Shown in pieces: positions 31,780-40,914 of a DNA stretch of 64,000 nucleotides. The position numbers and the translations under genes were made by a program. Source of the stretch: JALYTZ01 sp036559125 (GTDB lineage Bacteria > Vulcanimicrobiota > Vulcanimicrobiia > Vulcanimicrobiales > Vulcanimicrobiaceae); NCBI GenBank assembly GCA_036559125.1, contig DATBTT010000011.1:16538-80537 (forward strand), in the 5' to 3' direction. A model generated the notes under the pieces. The model did no database searches, had not been told where the DNA came from, and saw nothing but the letters and a program-made list of their open reading frames with translations. The stretch's first letter is position 1. Each line of letters begins with the position of its first letter.

Positions 31780-33108
31780 ATGCGCCGGGATCCGATCGAC
31801 CAACGGCGGACGCGCCGCTTGGCGGGCAGTTATCTCGCCTCGGTGATCCTGCACGCGCTTGCAGCGCTCTTGTTGCTATCGGTTGCGACGTCGTCGTCCG
31901 AGCAGTTCGCGCCGGAGAGCGTGCAAGGCAACCAGATCGTGTCGGTGACGACCCAAACGATCGCGCGCCCCATTCCGGCCGTCGTGCCCAAAGCAGCGCC
32001 GCCGGTTCCCCACGCGCCGGTCCTAGCATCACCCCGTGCCCGGCCGCAGCGCGCCGCTAAAAGTCATCCGCGCATCCTGCACGAACTCGCGAAGTTCGCG
32101 CCCACCGCGCCGCCGAATCCGACGCCCGCGCCCGTCGCCTCGTCCGTGCCCAATCCGCAGCCGACACAAGAGACCGTCGTGCCCACTGCGCTGCCGTTCG
32201 CGCCGGCGGCCCCTACAAGCGTGCCGACGGCTGCAGCGGTGGCCGTGGCCATCAAAGTGCCACCGACGGCAGTTCCAAGTGCGGCGCCTACAGCGGCGCC
32301 GACGCTCGCGCCAACCGCAAAACCGCGCCCGATTCCCACGTCGATGCCCACGCATGCCCCCTCGACTCCAGTCCCCGCCCAACCAACTGCCGCACCGGCG
32401 ACCGCCGCACCGGTCGTCGTGGCGCGCGTCGAACCTAAACCTTCACCAGGTCAACCCAGCCCGGGCCCAACCGCTCTCCCGACCGCGAATCCCCAGCACG
32501 GCACCGCGCAAACTCCGGGTCCTAAGCCGGCGGCGTCGGCGGGGCCCAAAGGCACGAGCCTCGCGCCGAAAACGCAGGCCGCGCCAAAGCCGGTGCAGGT
32601 GCCCGCGACGCCGGCTCCCGCGAGGCCGCCGGCCAAGGGCCCCGGTAAAAAGCCGTACCCGGACATCAATGCGCGGCTGCGGAGCCTCATCCCAACCGGT
32701 CCGGTGACGCCCACGACGGGCACCTATCACGCCGATCTCAGCCGCATGGGGGGCAGGCTGGAACCGACTCCTCCGCCCGAAGTGCTCGCTCAAACGAAAT
32801 ACCTGTTCGAGGAGAGCGGCAAGAACGCCGGATTGGAGGGACGCATCAAAATGTACGTAACCGCCGTGCACAAAATCGGCCCGGTCACTATGTGCACGGG
32901 GTGGCTCCTGCGCTACCCGCGACCCGACCGGCAATACGGAAGCATCGGCGATCGGCAACTCGCTACCGGCCGCGTCGATTTGTCGGGGGCGGGCTTTGGT
33001 TCCCCGCGGACCGATTACACGGTCCATCCGATTATCGAGCAAAACGTTACGTACGCATGCAGCGCACGCTCGCTTACGCCGTTCGTCGCCCCGTCGCCCT
33101 CCCCGTAG
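31780..33108 (+). CDS. TonB-like protein with very long Pro/Ala/Thr linker
   Basis: This 442-residue protein has one N-terminal membrane helix (LASVILHALAALLLLSVA) and about 250 residues of Pro/Ala/Thr/Val repeats (runs such as PTAAPTLAPTAKPRPIPT). A compact C-terminal domain follows, with cysteines in TMCTGWLLRYPRPD and NVTYACSARSLTP. The layout is that of TonB or other periplasm-spanning proteins, although the C-terminal domain is too divergent to call TonB_C firmly. ATG 31780 is chosen; a TTG at 31759 is in frame. It is divergent from pyk, with only 44 bp between. Confidence 0.6.
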   Translation: MRRDPIDQRRTRRLAGSYLASVILHALAALLLLSVATSSSEQFAPESVQGNQIVSVTTQTIARPIPAVVPKAAPPVPHAPVLASPRARPQRAAKSHPRILHELAKFAPTAPPNPTPAPVASSVPNPQPTQETVVPTALPFAPAAPTSVPTAAAVAVAIKVPPTAVPSAAPTAAPTLAPTAKPRPIPTSMPTHAPSTPVPAQPTAAPATAAPVVVARVEPKPSPGQPSPGPTALPTANPQHGTAQTPGPKPAASAGPKGTSLAPKTQAAPKPVQVPATPAPARPPAKGPGKKPYPDINARLRSLIPTGPVTPTTGTYHADLSRMGGRLEPTPPPEVLAQTKYLFEESGKNAGLEGRIKMYVTAVHKIGPVTMCTGWLLRYPRPDRQYGSIGDRQLATGRVDLSGAGFGSPRTDYTVHPIIEQNVTYACSARSLTPFVAPSPSP

Positions 33109-33127
33109 CGGAACCGGCGCTTGCCTC

Positions 33128-33156
33128 TTGGTGATCGACTTTCATCGGGGTACAAT
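33128..33156 (+). promoter_or_regulatory. Promoter of the rimP-nusA-infB operon
   Basis: TTGGTG (33128-33133) and TACAAT (33151-33156) lie 17 nt apart. Transcription would start near 33163, giving a leader of about 300 nt before rimP. It is the only good promoter seen upstream of the long translation operon. Confidence 0.6.
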
Positions 33157-33162
33157 AGGATT

Positions 33163-33460
33163 GTCTCTTAAGAGCAACGAGCGTAAGAAACAGGAGGGCG
33201 GTTGGAACCGCAAGATCCACCGGGCTACCATAGCCCGCAAGAGCCCGCCGGACACATAAAGCGCTAGACGAACGCTTACCGGAAGCCGGACGTAAACCGG
33301 CACTGGGCGAGCTCGACGAAAAAACCACAGAAGACCATGAGCGAGGGGCCGCACCCACGATGGGGTTGCGGCCCGCCGCATATTTGCGGTATCCTTAGCG
33401 CGGTAAGTCGTCGTAAGCGTGGGCAGGTCCCGCGCTTCGTTGTTGTCGGGGAGTATCGAA
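33163..33460 (+). other. Structured 5' leader of the rimP operon
   Basis: The leader can form several hairpins: GCGGTTGGAACCGC, GGGCTACCATAGCCC, GCCGGACGTAAACCGGC, a strong GGGCCGCA.../...TGCGGCCC stem at 33346-33373 and CCGCATATTTGCGG just after it. It also holds a 21-codon open frame from TTG 33202 (AGGAGG four bases upstream) to TAG 33265. A different open frame continues to about 33398, which could be read only after a frameshift. Autogenous control of rimP-nusA-infB operons through leaders is known in other bacteria; here it is inferred from structure alone. Confidence 0.4.
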
Positions 33461-33976
33461 GTGTCGCCAATTGACGGCCCCAGGCTTGGCGAAGCCTTTG
33501 AACGGGCAATTGCGGATATCGAGCACGATAACGGCTTTGCCGATGTTGAGTTCGTTTCGCACGGCGCGCGGCGTAGCGGCGGCGTCACCGCCTTTACGGT
33601 TACGATCGATCGCGAAGGCGGCGTCGACGTCGGCAGTTGCGAACGCGTCGCCGCGGCGGTCAATGCGAAACTCGACGAATTCGACGAAGAATATACGCTA
33701 CAAGTGGAATCGGCCGGCCTCAATCGCCTGCTGACAAAACCCGGCGATTACGACCGGTTCGCAGGAAGAGCCGCGCGGGTCGTCACGACGTTGCAAATCC
33801 ACGGCGAGAAGACGCACCGCGGCATATTGCGCGGCGTCCGGGGAACCAACGTGATTCTAGAAACGAAGAAGGGCGAGTTGCCCTTACCGATCGCAACGAT
33901 CAAAAATGCCAACCTCGAGTACGACATCCGCACGGATTTAACGCGTGACAAGAAAGAACGGAAGAACCATGGCTGA
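33461..33976 (+). CDS. rimP: Ribosome maturation factor RimP
   Basis: RimP assists 30S subunit assembly. The 171-residue protein has the N-terminal alpha-beta domain with the DVEFVSHG strand, the FTVTIDREGGVDVGSCERVA motif and YTLQVESAGLNRLLTKPGDYDRF (matching EVSSPGLDRPL...F), and a C-terminal SH3-like domain. GTG 33461 has GGGGAG seven bases upstream; the longer frame from 33419 lacks one. It overlaps nusA by 8 bp. Confidence 0.93.
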   Translation: MSPIDGPRLGEAFERAIADIEHDNGFADVEFVSHGARRSGGVTAFTVTIDREGGVDVGSCERVAAAVNAKLDEFDEEYTLQVESAGLNRLLTKPGDYDRFAGRAARVVTTLQIHGEKTHRGILRGVRGTNVILETKKGELPLPIATIKNANLEYDIRTDLTRDKKERKNHG

Positions 33977-35216
33977 AACGGCAACCGATGAAAAACTAAT
34001 CGACGTGCTCCAATTCATCGCGCGGGAACGTAACATTCCGTTCGAGATGTTGCTGGAAGCGCTCGAAGCCGCGCTGCTCACGGCATATAAGCGACATTTC
34101 GGCGCCGAAGCCAATGCGATCGTCACCGTCGACCGCCAGAGCGGCGAATACAAGGTCTTTCATCGGCGCGCGGTCGCCGAAGAGGTGACCGATCCGAAAC
34201 TCGAGATTTCGCCGAAGCAAGCCGGGCCGCAATATCAGCCCGGGGACTTTTTCGACGAAGAGGTTACGCCCAAAGACTTCGGACGCATCGCCGCCCAGAC
34301 CGCGAAGCAAGTCATCGTGCAGCGCATTCGTGAAGCCGAGCGCGACACGGTCTATAACAAGTACGCGGCGAAGCTCAACGATATCGTCAAAGGAACCGTG
34401 CAGCGATACGAGCAGCGCAACATGTACGTATTGCTCGACGGCAAAGACGAAGCGCTGTTGCCGCTCTCGGAACAGGTGCCGCGCGAGAATTTCCGCATCA
34501 ATGATTTCATCCGGGCCTACGTTCTCGATGTTCGAAAGTCGCCCAAAGGACCGACGGTGGTCCTTTCGCGCGCGGCCGAAGGACTCGTGCAGCGCCTTCT
34601 GGAGTTCGAAGTGCCCGAAATCGAAGACGGCATCGTCGAAATCATGGCCATCGCGCGAGAGCCCGGCAGCCGCTCGAAGGTCGCCGTCCGTAGCAACCGC
34701 GCGGAAATCGATCCAATCGGCGCCTGTCTCGGGCCGAAATCGAGTCGCATCGCGAACGTTTCCGACGAATTGCGCGGCGAAAAGATCGACGTCATCCGCT
34801 ACGATGTGGATCCGACGGCATTTATCAATAACGCCCTCGCCCCGGCCAAGGTGCTGACGGTCGAGCTGTTCGAAGACGACGGCGTCGCGCTCGTCGTGGT
34901 TCCCGATTATCAGTTGTCGCTGGCCATCGGACGCGAGGGACAGAACGTGCGCTTGGCCGCGAGCCTTACCGGCTGGCGCCTCGACATCGCGAGTGAAGCC
35001 GAAGCCGACGAAGCGCGCGAGCGTTATCTTGCCGAGCGATTGGTCGGCACTGCGGCCGAAGCCCCGATCGAAGAGCCGGAAACGATCGAAGCCGAGGCAC
35101 CGACGCAAGAGCCGGAAGGCGACGAAGAAGCCGTCGCCGGCGCTCCGGCGATCGACGAAGAGCTCATCCGGAAGCTCGAGGAGTTCAAGCGCGAGCGCTT
35201 GGGTGGCGAAGGGTAG
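33969..35216 (+). CDS. nusA: Transcription termination/antitermination factor NusA
   Basis: NusA binds RNA polymerase and RNA. The N-terminal domain (IPFEMLLEALEAALLTAYKR) is followed by an S1 domain (VKGTVQRYEQRNMYVLLDG) and two KH domains (GPKSSRIANVSDELRGEKID, VPDYQLSLAIGREGQNVRLAA). The 415-residue protein ends in an acidic, charged tail rather than the helix-hairpin repeats of E. coli NusA. ATG 33969 with GGAAGA upstream overlaps rimP, so the two are coupled. Confidence 0.96.
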   Translation: MAETATDEKLIDVLQFIARERNIPFEMLLEALEAALLTAYKRHFGAEANAIVTVDRQSGEYKVFHRRAVAEEVTDPKLEISPKQAGPQYQPGDFFDEEVTPKDFGRIAAQTAKQVIVQRIREAERDTVYNKYAAKLNDIVKGTVQRYEQRNMYVLLDGKDEALLPLSEQVPRENFRINDFIRAYVLDVRKSPKGPTVVLSRAAEGLVQRLLEFEVPEIEDGIVEIMAIAREPGSRSKVAVRSNRAEIDPIGACLGPKSSRIANVSDELRGEKIDVIRYDVDPTAFINNALAPAKVLTVELFEDDGVALVVVPDYQLSLAIGREGQNVRLAASLTGWRLDIASEAEADEARERYLAERLVGTAAEAPIEEPETIEAEAPTQEPEGDEEAVAGAPAIDEELIRKLEEFKRERLGGEG

Positions 35217-35224
35217 TTGCCGCA

Positions 35225-35455
35225 ATGCATAAGCCGGTCCGGCAGTGCGTCGGGTGTCGCGAGCGCAAGGAGCAGGCAACGCTCGTGCGCTTCGTGCGCG
35301 ACCAGGCCGGTGCGTGGCATCCCGAACCGCAGGGAAAGCCGCGCGGGCCGGGACGCGGAGCATATCTGTGCTCGCACGAATGCATCGGGAGAGTTTCGAA
35401 GAACAAGCGGTATCCGGGGCTTGCATCCGCCGCCGCCGAATACGGGTTCAAGTAA
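35225..35455 (+). CDS. ylxR: YlxR/RnpM RNA-binding protein
   Basis: A 76-residue YlxR (DUF448) protein. The signature RQCVGCRERKEQATLVRFV at the N-terminus and GRGAYLCSHECIGRVSKNKR in the middle are complete. YlxR is reported to bind RNase P RNA and other structured RNAs. Its place between nusA and infB is the family's standard context. It starts 8 bp after nusA. Confidence 0.95.
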   Translation: MHKPVRQCVGCRERKEQATLVRFVRDQAGAWHPEPQGKPRGPGRGAYLCSHECIGRVSKNKRYPGLASAAAEYGFK

Positions 35456-35631
35456 GGTTAAACACAAACATGATGACACATGAACGCTAACGCCTACGTC
35501 CATGCTCGCTAGATCGGTACGCGCCGTGATCTAGTGCGGGCCACCCCGTGGTTGGGTGACCCGCAAAATGGGCGCGCAAATAACACGGGGTCCCCGACGC
35601 GACAGACGCGCTTGGGGTGGAAAGGTAGATC
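35456..35631 (+). other. Gap between ylxR and infB with hairpins
   Basis: The 176 bp hold no gene. GCGGG and CCCGC with inner ACCC/GGGT form a hairpin at 35536-35564. GATC...GATC at 35513-35532 forms a weaker one. GGAAAGGT lies just before the TTG start of infB. A processing or regulatory role of the hairpin is possible but not shown. Confidence 0.5.
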
Positions 35632-38493
35632 TTGGCTACGGGAAAAGTTCGAATTTTTGAGCTCGCGAAAGAGGTCGGTCTCTCTTCTAAAGAGTTGATC
35701 ACGCTCTTCAACGAGCGATTGGGCGGCATCTTCGAGGCGAAGAACCAACTGAGCGTCGTTCCCGATCATATCGCCGATCTGGTCCGTAGCGTGCTCCTCA
35801 AGCCGGCGGCGCCTGGGAAATCCGCGAAAGCAGCGACGGCAAACGCGCCCGCGCCCGCTAAACCGGCTGCCCCGAAGGCAGCTTCCGAAGCCGCACCCGC
35901 GGCGCCGGTGGCGAAAGCGGCGCCGGTTATTCACGAGCCGATCCCGGTTCTCAAACCCGTCGCGGCCAGTTCGCGTAAGACGACGTCGAAAGCCGCCGCC
36001 GCGCCTGCCCCCGCAGCAGCGGTAGCAGAATCGCCGACTGCAGCGCCGGCAGCGCCCATCCCGGTCGCACAAGTGCCCGAGCCAGCGCCGCAGGAACCCC
36101 CGGCCGCGGAGCCGGCCGCCGCTGCGCCGAGCAATGGTGCCCCGGTTGCGGCCGCCGCACCCACCCCCGCTGCCCCCAAGGCGCCGGCACGCGCCGCGAC
36201 GCCGAAGCCGCCGGTTCCCGACGTCCCGATTCCACGTTTGCGCCCCGTACCCCAGGGCCAGGATTCCGTATTACCCCCGCGCCGTCCGGCGCCGCCGCCG
36301 CCGACGACGTCGGCTTCGGCTTCACCGGGACCTCAGACCGGCATTCCCGGCCGTCCCGGCGTGGCGCCCCGTCCCGGACAAGTCAGTGCAGCGCCGCCGG
36401 CGCAAGTCGGCGCCAACGGGCAGCGCGTTCCACAGCCCGGCCGGCTCATTTCGCCCGCGCCGCAGCGCCGGCCTCAAGGCAACGGTCCGTTCCGTCCGCT
36501 GGCCGGTCCTGCAGCGGGCGGGCCGCGCACGGCCGGTGGTCCGCCGCGTCCGGGCGTTCCGAGCTCTCCGACCGAAGGACCCACTCCTAGCGCCGGTGGC
36601 CGTCCCGGCGACCGCGCCTTCCACCGCGACGACAAACTCAACAAGAAGGATCGCGAAAAGGAACTGCTGCTCGAAAAAGAGCGCAACCGCAAGAAGCGCC
36701 CCGAGAGCGCGCCGCAACCGGTCGTCGCAAAACTCGAGGCCATCGAGATCCCCGACCTCTTGACGGTGCAAGAGCTTGCAACTTCGATGATCGTTCCCGC
36801 CAAAGACGTCATCAAAGAACTGATCAAGATCGGGACGATGGCGACGATCAACCAGAACATTTCGAGCGACGTCGCTATCTCGGTTGCGAAGAAGTTCGGA
36901 TTCAACGCGGTCGTCAAAGAGGCGGGCGAAGAAGTGACCGTCGAGCAGGAAGAAGACAAGCCCGAGATGATGACGCCGCGTCCGCCGGTGGTCACCGTGC
37001 TCGGTCACGTCGATCACGGCAAGACCTCGTTGCTCGACCGGATTCGCGTCGCCAACGTCGCCGGTGGAGAAGCCGGCGGCATCACTCAGAAAATCGGCGC
37101 GTACACCGTCGACAAAGACAATCGCAAAATCACGTTCATCGATACGCCCGGTCACGAAGCGTTCACCGCAATGCGGGCGCGCGGTGCAAAAGTCGCCGAC
37201 GTAGCGATCCTCGTGGTCGCGGCCGACGACGGCGTAATGCCGCAGACGCGCGAAGCGATCAGTCACGCCAAGGCTGCCGAAATGCCGATCGTCGTCGCGA
37301 TCAACAAGATGGATAAAGAAGACGCGCAGCCCGATCGCGTCAAGCAGCAATTGATGGATCAAGGCTTGCAACCCGTCGACTGGGGCGGCAAGGTCGAGAT
37401 GGTTCCGGTGTCGGCGCGTACCGGCGACGGCATCGCTGCGTTGCTCGAAACCGTGCTGCTCGAAGCCGACATCCGGGGGTTAAAGGCGAATAAGACGCGC
37501 CGCGCGACCGGCGTCGTCATCGAATCGGCCCTGTCGAAGGGTCGCGGCGCGGTCGCGACGGTGCTCGTGCAAAACGGCACGTTGCACGTCGGCGATATCA
37601 TCGTCGTCGGCGGTACCTTCGGCAAAGTTCGCGCGCTCGTGGACGACAAGGGCAAACAAGTCAAAAAAGCCGGCCCGTCGATTCCGGTCGAGATCATGGG
37701 CCTGCAAGACGTCCCGTCGGCCGGCGACACGCTTTCGGTCGTCAGCGACGAACGCGTCGCCCGCGAGACGGCGGCCAAGCGTAAGACGCGGCGTCGCGAC
37801 ACGCGTATCGCGGCCACGAATTCGCAGCGCGTTTCGCTGGAAACGTTCATGTCGATGCCGGCTGAGGGCAAGAAGACGCTCAACCTCATCATCAAGGCCG
37901 ACGGTCAGGGTTCGGTCGAAGCGTTGCGCGCGCGCATGGAGTCGCTCTCGACCGAAGAGGTTGATATTCGCGTCATCCTCGGCGGCGTCGGTGCGATTAC
38001 GCCTAACGACGTGAACCTCGCCAGCGCATCGAATGCGGTGCTCATCGGGTTCAATATCCGTCCCGACGAAACGGTCAAGCGTCTATCCGACAACGAAGGC
38101 GTCGACCTGCGCTTCTATCAAGTCATCTACGAAATCGAAGACGACCTCAAGAAAGCGATGCGCGGAATGCTGGCCCCGGTCGCGCGCGAAGTCACGCTCG
38201 GGCACGCGGAAGTCCGGCAGATATTCAAGGTCAGCAAAGTCGGCACGATCGTCGGTTGTTACGTCAAGGACGGCAAGATCACGCGCAGCGCGAAGGTGCG
38301 AGTTCTGCGCGATTCGGCGGTCATTTTCGACGGCGAGGTCGAGAGTCTACGACGCGTCAAAGAAGACGTTCGCGAAGTCGCCGAAGGCTACGAGTGCGGT
38401 ATCCAAGTCGCGAAGTTCCAAGACTTCAAAGACGGCGACATCATCGAAGCGTACATGATCGAACACATCGCCGCCGAGCTAACCCCCGCGTGA
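35632..38493 (+). CDS. infB: Translation initiation factor IF-2
   Basis: IF-2 is the GTPase that brings initiator tRNA to the ribosome. The N-terminal IF2_N helix-turn (VRIFELAKEVGLSSKELITL) is followed by a Pro/Ala-rich linker of roughly 290 residues, a second IF2_N-like part and the G domain. The GTPase motifs are GHVDHGKTSLLDRI near residue 458, DTPGHEAFTAMRARG and INKMDKEDAQPD. The beta-barrel and C-terminal domains are intact. At 953 residues it is in the range of large GC-rich IF-2 proteins. The start is TTG 35632 with GGAAAGGT upstream; no ATG fits. Confidence 0.96.
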   Translation: MATGKVRIFELAKEVGLSSKELITLFNERLGGIFEAKNQLSVVPDHIADLVRSVLLKPAAPGKSAKAATANAPAPAKPAAPKAASEAAPAAPVAKAAPVIHEPIPVLKPVAASSRKTTSKAAAAPAPAAAVAESPTAAPAAPIPVAQVPEPAPQEPPAAEPAAAAPSNGAPVAAAAPTPAAPKAPARAATPKPPVPDVPIPRLRPVPQGQDSVLPPRRPAPPPPTTSASASPGPQTGIPGRPGVAPRPGQVSAAPPAQVGANGQRVPQPGRLISPAPQRRPQGNGPFRPLAGPAAGGPRTAGGPPRPGVPSSPTEGPTPSAGGRPGDRAFHRDDKLNKKDREKELLLEKERNRKKRPESAPQPVVAKLEAIEIPDLLTVQELATSMIVPAKDVIKELIKIGTMATINQNISSDVAISVAKKFGFNAVVKEAGEEVTVEQEEDKPEMMTPRPPVVTVLGHVDHGKTSLLDRIRVANVAGGEAGGITQKIGAYTVDKDNRKITFIDTPGHEAFTAMRARGAKVADVAILVVAADDGVMPQTREAISHAKAAEMPIVVAINKMDKEDAQPDRVKQQLMDQGLQPVDWGGKVEMVPVSARTGDGIAALLETVLLEADIRGLKANKTRRATGVVIESALSKGRGAVATVLVQNGTLHVGDIIVVGGTFGKVRALVDDKGKQVKKAGPSIPVEIMGLQDVPSAGDTLSVVSDERVARETAAKRKTRRRDTRIAATNSQRVSLETFMSMPAEGKKTLNLIIKADGQGSVEALRARMESLSTEEVDIRVILGGVGAITPNDVNLASASNAVLIGFNIRPDETVKRLSDNEGVDLRFYQVIYEIEDDLKKAMRGMLAPVAREVTLGHAEVRQIFKVSKVGTIVGCYVKDGKITRSAKVRVLRDSAVIFDGEVESLRRVKEDVREVAEGYECGIQVAKFQDFKDGDIIEAYMIEHIAAELTPA

Positions 38494-38643
38494 TCGAAAA
38501 CACTAACCACCTGCCGCAGGGGGACCCCGCGTGATCGAAAGCAGTTCTCGCGCGATCCGCAGTTCCAACCACCTGCCGGAGGGGGACCCCGCGGGCTCCG
38601 CCCGCGGGGGGCGGCGAAGCGCGGAGCGCGGAGCGCCAGTTAA
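38494..38643 (+). repeat. Direct repeats and perfect hairpin between infB and rbfA
   Basis: AACCACCTGCCGCAGGGGGA at 38504 recurs with one change at 38567, period about 63 bp. The end of infB, CCGCGTGATCGAAA, is repeated downstream at about 38527, so a small tandem duplication is likely. CCCCGCGGGC-TCC-GCCCGCGGGG (38587-38609) is a perfect 10-bp stem with 3-nt loop but without a T-run. Short GCGGAGC repeats follow before rbfA. Confidence 0.7.
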
Positions 38644-39006
38644 ATGAAGCAACAGCGCATGGCGCGGATCGATCACGAGATTCAGCGCGTACTGGGTAAG
38701 CTCATCGCACAGGATCTCAAGGATCCGCGCTTGGGCTTTTCGACGGTGACGCGCGTCGAGATCACGCAAGATCTTCGGCACGCGAAGGTCTTCGTTGCGA
38801 TCATCGGCGATCGGCACGTCGCGCGTCAGAGTATGGATGCTCTTGAAAGTGCGAGCGGATATTTGCGCGGAGAGTTGGGTCACGAGATCAAACTGCGCCA
38901 CGTACCCGAACTGACATTCGTGGAAGACCGGAGCACCGAACGCGCGATCCTGCTTGCAAAAACCCTGCGCGAAGACGCGCGTCCTGCCGCCGGTGAAGCG
39001 GACTAA
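38644..39006 (+). CDS. rbfA: Ribosome-binding factor A
   Basis: RbfA matures 16S rRNA in the 30S subunit. The 120-residue KH-like protein contains RMARIDHEIQRVLGKLIAQD, LKDPRLGFSTVTRVEITQDL and LRHAKVFVAI, then EIKLRHVPELTFVEDRS, all standard. It follows infB and precedes nrnA by 18 bp in the usual operon order. Confidence 0.95.
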   Translation: MKQQRMARIDHEIQRVLGKLIAQDLKDPRLGFSTVTRVEITQDLRHAKVFVAIIGDRHVARQSMDALESASGYLRGELGHEIKLRHVPELTFVEDRSTERAILLAKTLREDARPAAGEAD

Positions 39007-39024
39007 ATGCGGAGCGTCTGTTGA

Positions 39025-40005
39025 ATGATCGATGAAAAACCCGTAGCGGCCAGCACCGAAGAAGTGGTATCGGAGTTGCAAAGCCGGACCGCCTTCGTGA
39101 TGGTCAGCCACGTGAAACCCGACGGCGATACCTTGGGCGCCGGGCTCGCGCTTGGCATCGCGTTGAAAAAACTCGGCAAGCGCGTGCATTATTTCCAACA
39201 AGATCCCGTGCCGCGCAACCTGCGTTTCCTGCCCGATTCGCAATTCGTCTCGCGCGACGTTCCGGCTGATCTACCCGGCGACGCGCTTTGGGTATTCTGC
39301 GATATGAGCGATACGGGCCGCGCCGGTGAGTTCTTGCCGCACATCGAGCGCGCGAACGTGCTGGACATCGACCATCACCTCGGTAATTCACACTTCGGAA
39401 AACTCAACTTCGTGCTGCCGAGCGAGTGTTCGACGGGCACGTGCGTCGTGCGCCTGCTCGACGGGCTCGGAATTGCGATCGATGAAGCAATCGCCACGTG
39501 CCTGTTAACGACCATCATGACCGACACGGGCGGCTTCATGCACAGCAACACGACGCCGGAGGTACTCCAGCTTTCTTCCGAGTTGATGGTATGCGGGGCG
39601 GACAAAGAACGGATTACCGAAGAGATATTTGCGAACAAACGCCTGGCTGCGCTCAAACTGCTGGGACGCGCGCTCGACGAAGCGCGCGTCGCGCACGACG
39701 GCCGGTACATCTACTCGTATGTCGACGAGGCAATGCTCGCGCTTTGCGGCGCCGACGGCGAGGACACCGAAGAGATCGTCAATCATCTGCGCTCCGTCGA
39801 AGGCGTCGACGTGGCCGCTCTTTTCAAAGACTACGACGGGGACATCCGCGTGAGCCTACGGTCGAGCGGGCGCGTCAACGTGCAGGCTGCGGCCGCGCGT
39901 TTGGGCGGAGGCGGTCATTTCCGCGCTTCCGGACTGACGTACGTCGGAACGTTGCGGGATGCCGTTGCGACCGTCGATGCGGCGCTCGTCGCCGAAGGGC
40001 TGTAA
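39025..40005 (+). CDS. nrnA: DHH-DHHA1 phosphoesterase NrnA (nanoRNase / pAp phosphatase)
   Basis: NrnA degrades short RNA oligonucleotides and pAp. The DHH domain shows VSHVKPDGDTLGAGLALGI, the aspartate in VFCDMSDTG, DIDHHLGN (the DHH motif itself) and LTTIMTDTGGFMHSNT. The DHHA1 domain ends with RLGGGGHFRASGLTY, the G-G-G-H motif. At 326 residues it is complete. Its position between rbfA and truB is typical of Gram-positive and related operons. Confidence 0.95.
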   Translation: MIDEKPVAASTEEVVSELQSRTAFVMVSHVKPDGDTLGAGLALGIALKKLGKRVHYFQQDPVPRNLRFLPDSQFVSRDVPADLPGDALWVFCDMSDTGRAGEFLPHIERANVLDIDHHLGNSHFGKLNFVLPSECSTGTCVVRLLDGLGIAIDEAIATCLLTTIMTDTGGFMHSNTTPEVLQLSSELMVCGADKERITEEIFANKRLAALKLLGRALDEARVAHDGRYIYSYVDEAMLALCGADGEDTEEIVNHLRSVEGVDVAALFKDYDGDIRVSLRSSGRVNVQAAAARLGGGGHFRASGLTYVGTLRDAVATVDAALVAEGL

Positions 40006-40038
40006 TTCTGTCCCGGGCCGCGCGTACGTAAGAGAATC

Positions 40039-40914
40039 GTGCTCGGGTTCGTCAACGTCTTCAAACCTGCCGGTCCCACATCGGCGCAAATCGTCGCGCG
40101 CCTACGCCGCATTTACGGTCTCTATTCGCGCGACCGCCGGATCGCCGTCGGACATTTGGGCACGCTCGACCCGCAGGCCGCGGGCGTGTTGCCCATCGCC
40201 GTCGGGAAGGCCACACGACTCATCCCCTTACTCGTCGATCAGCGTAAGGCGTACGTCTGCACGCTCGTCCTGGGTCGTTCTACCACCACGGGCGATGCGC
40301 TCGGTAAGGAGGTTGCGACGGCGGCCGTTCCGCGGGACTTCGAGCGGCGCGTGCGAGAGACGCTGCCGCGTTTCATCGGCAAGATATCGCAAATACCGCC
40401 CATGTACAGCGCGGTACATCACGAAGGCCGGCGCCTCTACGAACTGGCGCGCGAAGGCAAGGACGTCGAACGCAAGCCGCGAGAAATCACGATTTATGCG
40501 CTTACGCTGCTGGGCGCCGAGCGTGAAAGCACCGTACGGCTCCGCATTGCGTGCAGCGAAGGCACCTACGTGCGCACGATTTGCGAAGATCTCGGCGCCG
40601 CCCTGGGCGTGCCCGCCCACATGGGTTCGCTCGTGCGCGAAGCGTCGGGTCCGTTCGTACTTTACGAAGCGCACACCCTCGAGGATATTGCCGATCGCCC
40701 GCGTGAAGCGTTGATCGCACCCGAACACATCATTCCGTTTCCGACGATCGTGCTCGATTTGCGCCATTCGGCGGATTTCCGCGCGGGCCGGGTCGTCCCG
40801 CTGCCCGCGGGCGCTCCGGCGAAGCACGTCTTCGTGCGGGACGAGTCGCGCACGCTGGTAGGAGTGGGCGAAACGCACGGCGCGCTGCTTTCACCGCGTA
40901 AGGTCTTCGTGTGA
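40039..40914 (+). CDS. truB: tRNA pseudouridine-55 synthase TruB
   Basis: TruB makes pseudouridine 55 in the T-loop of tRNAs. The signature VGHLGTLDPQAAGVLPIAVG holds the catalytic aspartate. KAYVCTLVLGRSTTTGDALG, QIPPMYSAVHHEGRRLYELA and IACSEGTYVRTICEDLG follow in order, and the C-terminus is PUA-like. The GTG at 40039 begins GFVNVFKPAGPTS. It overlaps ribF by 4 bp (GTGTGA). Confidence 0.95.
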   Translation: MLGFVNVFKPAGPTSAQIVARLRRIYGLYSRDRRIAVGHLGTLDPQAAGVLPIAVGKATRLIPLLVDQRKAYVCTLVLGRSTTTGDALGKEVATAAVPRDFERRVRETLPRFIGKISQIPPMYSAVHHEGRRLYELAREGKDVERKPREITIYALTLLGAERESTVRLRIACSEGTYVRTICEDLGAALGVPAHMGSLVREASGPFVLYEAHTLEDIADRPREALIAPEHIIPFPTIVLDLRHSADFRAGRVVPLPAGAPAKHVFVRDESRTLVGVGETHGALLSPRKVFV

